A DNA stretch of 22,870 nt from Rodentolepis nana (taxonomy: Eukaryota > Platyhelminthes > Cestoda > Cyclophyllidea > Hymenolepididae), in the NCBI GenBank assembly GCA_900617975.1, contig UZAE01012767.1:9353-32222 (forward strand). The letters are read 5' to 3'. Positions 21,248 to 22,870 of the stretch are shown piece by piece. The position numbers and the translations under genes were made by a program. The notes under the pieces were generated by a model. It saw nothing but the letters and a program-made list of their open reading frames with translations, was not told the DNA's origin and did not search any database. Positions within the stretch are counted from its first letter, which is position 1. Each line of letters opens with the position of its first letter.

Positions 21248-21575
21248 TTACGGATAAAGTGTGTACACGCGGCGAGCTACGTATCATCAAGATGGGGATT
21301 AGGTTAAACAGAGGTTGATGATTGGTCACTGTTTGTACGGTCGCTGCACACAGAGTTTTACGGCCGCACCTCCCAATCCTGGCTAGCAGACATGCAGGCA
21401 TACGATGACGCACAGAGCGATAACGTGTCCCACACTGTCCTTTTAAAATTAAAGTAGTGACTATTGATGTCTTATTATCATCATAAGCCCTTAAACTTTG
21501 ACTTCAGCTTCCCCCATGGGTGGGGGTCCATTTATAGCAGTTGATTAATAGCAGTTCATTAGCTGTCTTCTTGCT

Positions 21576-22016
21576 TCAAAGTATCTCTGGATTTAGGGCT
21601 GGACACCGAATCAGGTGGGTCTTCCCCATTTCCTCCTGTAGATTACATAGGGGGCATGTGGGTTGAGTGTATACTCCCAATCTGCGAAGATGTTTTGCCA
21701 AGCAATCGTGTCCGGTACGAAGACTAAACTCAGCAACGGCTTCAATTCTTGGCCAGTCGGCTATGTCGGAGAGTGTCACTGTCCACTGTTTCTCCTTTGT
21801 TCGAGCTTTAAGTTCGTTGCACCTTGAGGTCTGGAATTCTCTCCAGATTGAGGCCTTCATTGTGTGGAAAGACATCAGGCGGTCCATGCATTGCAAAATC
21901 GTTGTCCCCTTCTTAGCAAGTGTGTCAGCAATCTCATTCCCTTTAATGCCACAGTGACCAGGAATCCATTGTAGGACCACTGTGTTGTTTTCTCTCTCAG
22001 CAGCTGATAGAGTTAT
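21576..22016 (-). pseudogene. LINE ORF fragment: C-terminal RNase H and CCHC zinc finger
   Basis: Open from the TAG at 22017-22019 to the TGA at 21576. Near the start, VVLQWIPGHCGIKGNEIADT matches the last conserved block of RNase H1 (W-x-x-G-H...N-x-x-A-D), including the His and the final catalytic Asp. The first three acidic catalytic residues and the typical TDGS block are missing; they should lie upstream, where a SINE fragment now sits. Further on, AEFSLRTGHDCLAKHLRRLG leads into a CX2CX9HX3C finger (CPLCNLQEEMGKTHLIRC), usual at the C-terminus of such LINE proteins. The enzyme would remove RNA from RNA:DNA hybrids, but this copy cannot. Confidence 0.82.
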
Positions 22017-22020
22017 CTAC

Positions 22021-22216
22021 ATTCCTTTATCTCAGATAGTCACATAGGCATAGAAAAGGTAAGATAAGTACTGTGGAAGTGGTGGAATATGAGATACAGT
22101 GGGGTCACGGTAGTTTGAAGTCAAAAGTCAACTGCCAATTAATAGACTTTTATGCCGTATGGGTATACGATGCCCAGGGTGCACCACGTGGAGGTACGTC
22201 TATCGCGCACCCCAGC
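22021..22216 (-). mobile_element. SINE-like element, copy 7 (5' part only), inside the LINE
   Basis: The head GGGGTGCGCGATAGACGTAC starts at about 22216 on the minus strand and runs through the E-box, GTATAC and TTGACTTTTGACTTC blocks. It becomes unrecognisable around 22021-22045 and lacks the 3' LINE-like tail. It interrupts the LINE in the same orientation and coincides with the absence of roughly 80-90 codons of RNase H. ACTCTA occurs on both sides in the minus strand (GACTCTAAG before, AACTCTATC after), too short to prove a target duplication. A translated frame runs from the LINE into the SINE head (…SSLLGCAIDVPPRG) by chance. Confidence 0.8.
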
Positions 22217-22294
22217 AGTGAAGACTTAGAGTCATTGATCTGCAGGATAGTTGGCATTGATTGTCTCAAGTGAGCCAGTGAGCGCATTTCTTTA

Positions 22295-22729
22295 GGAGGG
22301 GTGTTTAATTTCCTGAAGAAGTCAATCAGTTGGGAGCAAAACACTACATCAGTGTCTGCTAATGGGTTCATGGGGAGAGAGAGGCTTTTTGGTTTGTCAT
22401 CGATTTGTAATTCTTTCTTCAGTTCTATGGCTTTCTGTATTAGACCAGATTGCGTTTTCAGATGTCTTGGTCTATTCTCATAGGTGCTGAAGAACTTATC
22501 CATGGGAATACNGGAGGGGTGTTTAATTTCCTGAAGAAGTCAATCAGTTGGGAGCAAAACACTACATCAGTGTCTGCTAATGGGTTCATGGGGAGAGAGA
22601 GGCTTTTTGGTTTGTCATCGATTTGTAATTCTTTCTTCAGTTCTATGGCTTTCTGTATTAGACCAGATTGCGTTTTCAGATGTCTTGGTCTATTCTCATA
22701 GGTGCTGAAGAACTTATCCATGGGAATAC
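22295..22729. repeat. perfect 217-bp direct duplication around a single N
   Basis: 22295-22511 and 22513-22729 are identical base for base (GGAGGGGTGTTTAATTTCCT to CTTATCCATGGGAATAC), separated by one N at 22512. Zero divergence in an otherwise decaying element, with an N exactly at the junction, is the signature of two contig ends that overlap but were not merged. It is probably not a biological tandem repeat. Confidence 0.93.
22512..22512. other. assembly gap or join marked by N
   Basis: The only ambiguous base in the window, located precisely between two identical 217-bp stretches. Confidence 0.9.
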
Positions 22730-22870
22730 GCAGTAGCTTCTCATAGAGGTTCAAGGCCTTTTTTTGATAAGGGAACATATTGCAGTACTTCCTGTAACTA
22801 GGAGCATTGCATCAATAGGTATTGATTTTATCCCTCCAGTAATTAGTCGTAATACTTGGTTGTGTGCCTT

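Larger units (their letters stand above)
20855..21434. mobile_element. solo LTR-like element, long copy with internal tandem repeats
   Basis: It begins TGTAGCGGATTGCTACAC, ends GTGTCCCACA and is flanked by a perfect 4-bp target duplication CTGT (20851-20854 and 21435-21438). It shares the start, the CTCAGAAATCTCTGTGGCAGA block, the GGAAACAGAC block, GATAAA-GTGTAC and the end with the 242-bp copy at 12072. It is more than twice as long because of two internal tandem arrays. A TATAAA at 20999-21004 precedes the AGGAAACAGAC block and is the likely LTR promoter; the short copy has a degraded version (CTACAGAGG). It is clearly less AT-rich than its surroundings. No gag or pol is attached. The 116-residue minus-strand open frame across the arrays is a repeat translation. 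Confidence 0.78.
21468..22870 (-). mobile_element. damaged LINE (non-LTR retrotransposon), 3' portion
   Basis: On the minus strand the order is RT-thumb/connection region (22870 to about 22217), a SINE fragment (22216 to 22021), the RNase H C-terminal part and CCHC finger (22016 to 21576), then about 110 bp of 3' UTR ending near 21468 in GGGCTTATGATGATAATAAG. The 5' part is outside the window. It has a stop at the SINE junction, a frameshift at 22759-22765 and a loss of most of RNase H, so it is not functional. The RNase H plus C-terminal zinc finger arrangement fits the I/R1/Jockey-type group and resembles elements common in spider genomes. The 3' end resembles that of the SINE family here. 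Confidence 0.8.
22217..22870 (-). pseudogene. LINE ORF fragment: region C-terminal to reverse transcriptase
   Basis: From 22870 the minus strand reads NQVLRLITGGIKSIPIDAML, the well-conserved block after the RT palm/thumb in RNase H-bearing LINEs, then TGSTAICSLIKK. The frame is then lost at an A7 homopolymer (22759-22765 on the plus strand) and resumes one base out as ALNLYEKLLRIPMDKFF and RPRHLKTQSGLIQKAIELKK, the connection region. The segment 22513-22729 is repeated as 22295-22511, so about 70 residues appear twice around the N. The true sequence probably has it once. The second copy continues to LNTPPKEMRSLAHLRQSMPT and stops at the SINE junction. Confidence 0.75.

Noticed and set aside
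21063..21413. 116-residue minus-strand frame with repeated KRAPCYTSV-like units
   Set aside because: The peptide repeat is just the 39-bp LTR array in translation; the array length being a multiple of three keeps it open.
21509..21525. CCCCC-ATGGGT-GGGGG hairpin as a terminator or origin
   Set aside because: A single short stem in the LINE 3' UTR with no supporting context; at most a structural element of the LINE RNA.
21667..21957. 96-residue plus-strand open frame
   Set aside because: Antisense shadow of the LINE RNase H frame, which has clear motifs.
22150..22503. A protein fusing the LINE connection region to GCAIDVPPRG...
   Set aside because: The C-terminal part is SINE copy 7 read in frame by chance.

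Overview
This window is visibly AT-rich, intron-rich, repeat-laden eukaryotic nuclear DNA. There are no bacterial-style gene arrays. Immunoglobulin-domain exons with GT..AG borders, a non-LTR retrotransposon whose RNase H/CCHC tail resembles those abundant in arthropod (especially spider) genomes, and long low-complexity introns suggest an arthropod, most likely a chelicerate. That assignment is inferred from protein resemblance, not proven.

Positions 1-11,830 (+ strand) hold the 3' part of one gene for an immunoglobulin-superfamily cell-surface protein. No single long ORF shows it; it emerges by matching splice sites and phases. The exons are 695-941 (second half of a V-set-like Ig domain), 1596-1664 (22-residue linker), 2183-2521 (a complete second Ig domain), possibly a 33-nt acidic microexon at 9731-9763, and a terminal exon at 11367-11593. 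The terminal exon encodes a stalk and ends in a hydrophobic C-terminus (GPI signal or membrane anchor) with a stop at 11591-11593. A poly(A) signal follows at 11801. All internal junctions after the first are phase 1, so they join in frame in any combination. The 5' half of the gene lies upstream of the window. A second, acidic short end at 11079-11116 could be an alternative terminal exon.

From 9.1 kb onward the window is colonised by one short interspersed element. Seven copies lie at 9148-9467, 12453-12818, 16527-16858, 18337-18670, 19449-19740, about 20506-20785 and 22021-22216. They are in both orientations, three have good target-site duplications, and they have A-rich 3' tails. The last ~40 bases of its body before the tail resemble the 3' end of the LINE fragment at 21.47-22.87 kb. 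This suggests a SINE/LINE partnership in which the SINE borrows the LINE's 3' recognition tail.

Two diverged LTR-like elements share ends (TGTAG...CACA). One at 12072-12313 is plain. The other at 20855-21434 has a perfect 4-bp target duplication and is enlarged by two sets of internal tandem repeats.

The right end (21.47-22.87 kb, minus strand) is a damaged LINE: RT-thumb/connection region, a SINE fragment, then the C-terminal part of RNase H plus a CX2CX9HX3C finger. A perfect 217-bp direct duplication flanks a single N at 22512, which looks like an unmerged contig overlap. From 11.83 kb to the LINE no cellular gene is supported; the sequence between the repeats is featureless AT-rich DNA.
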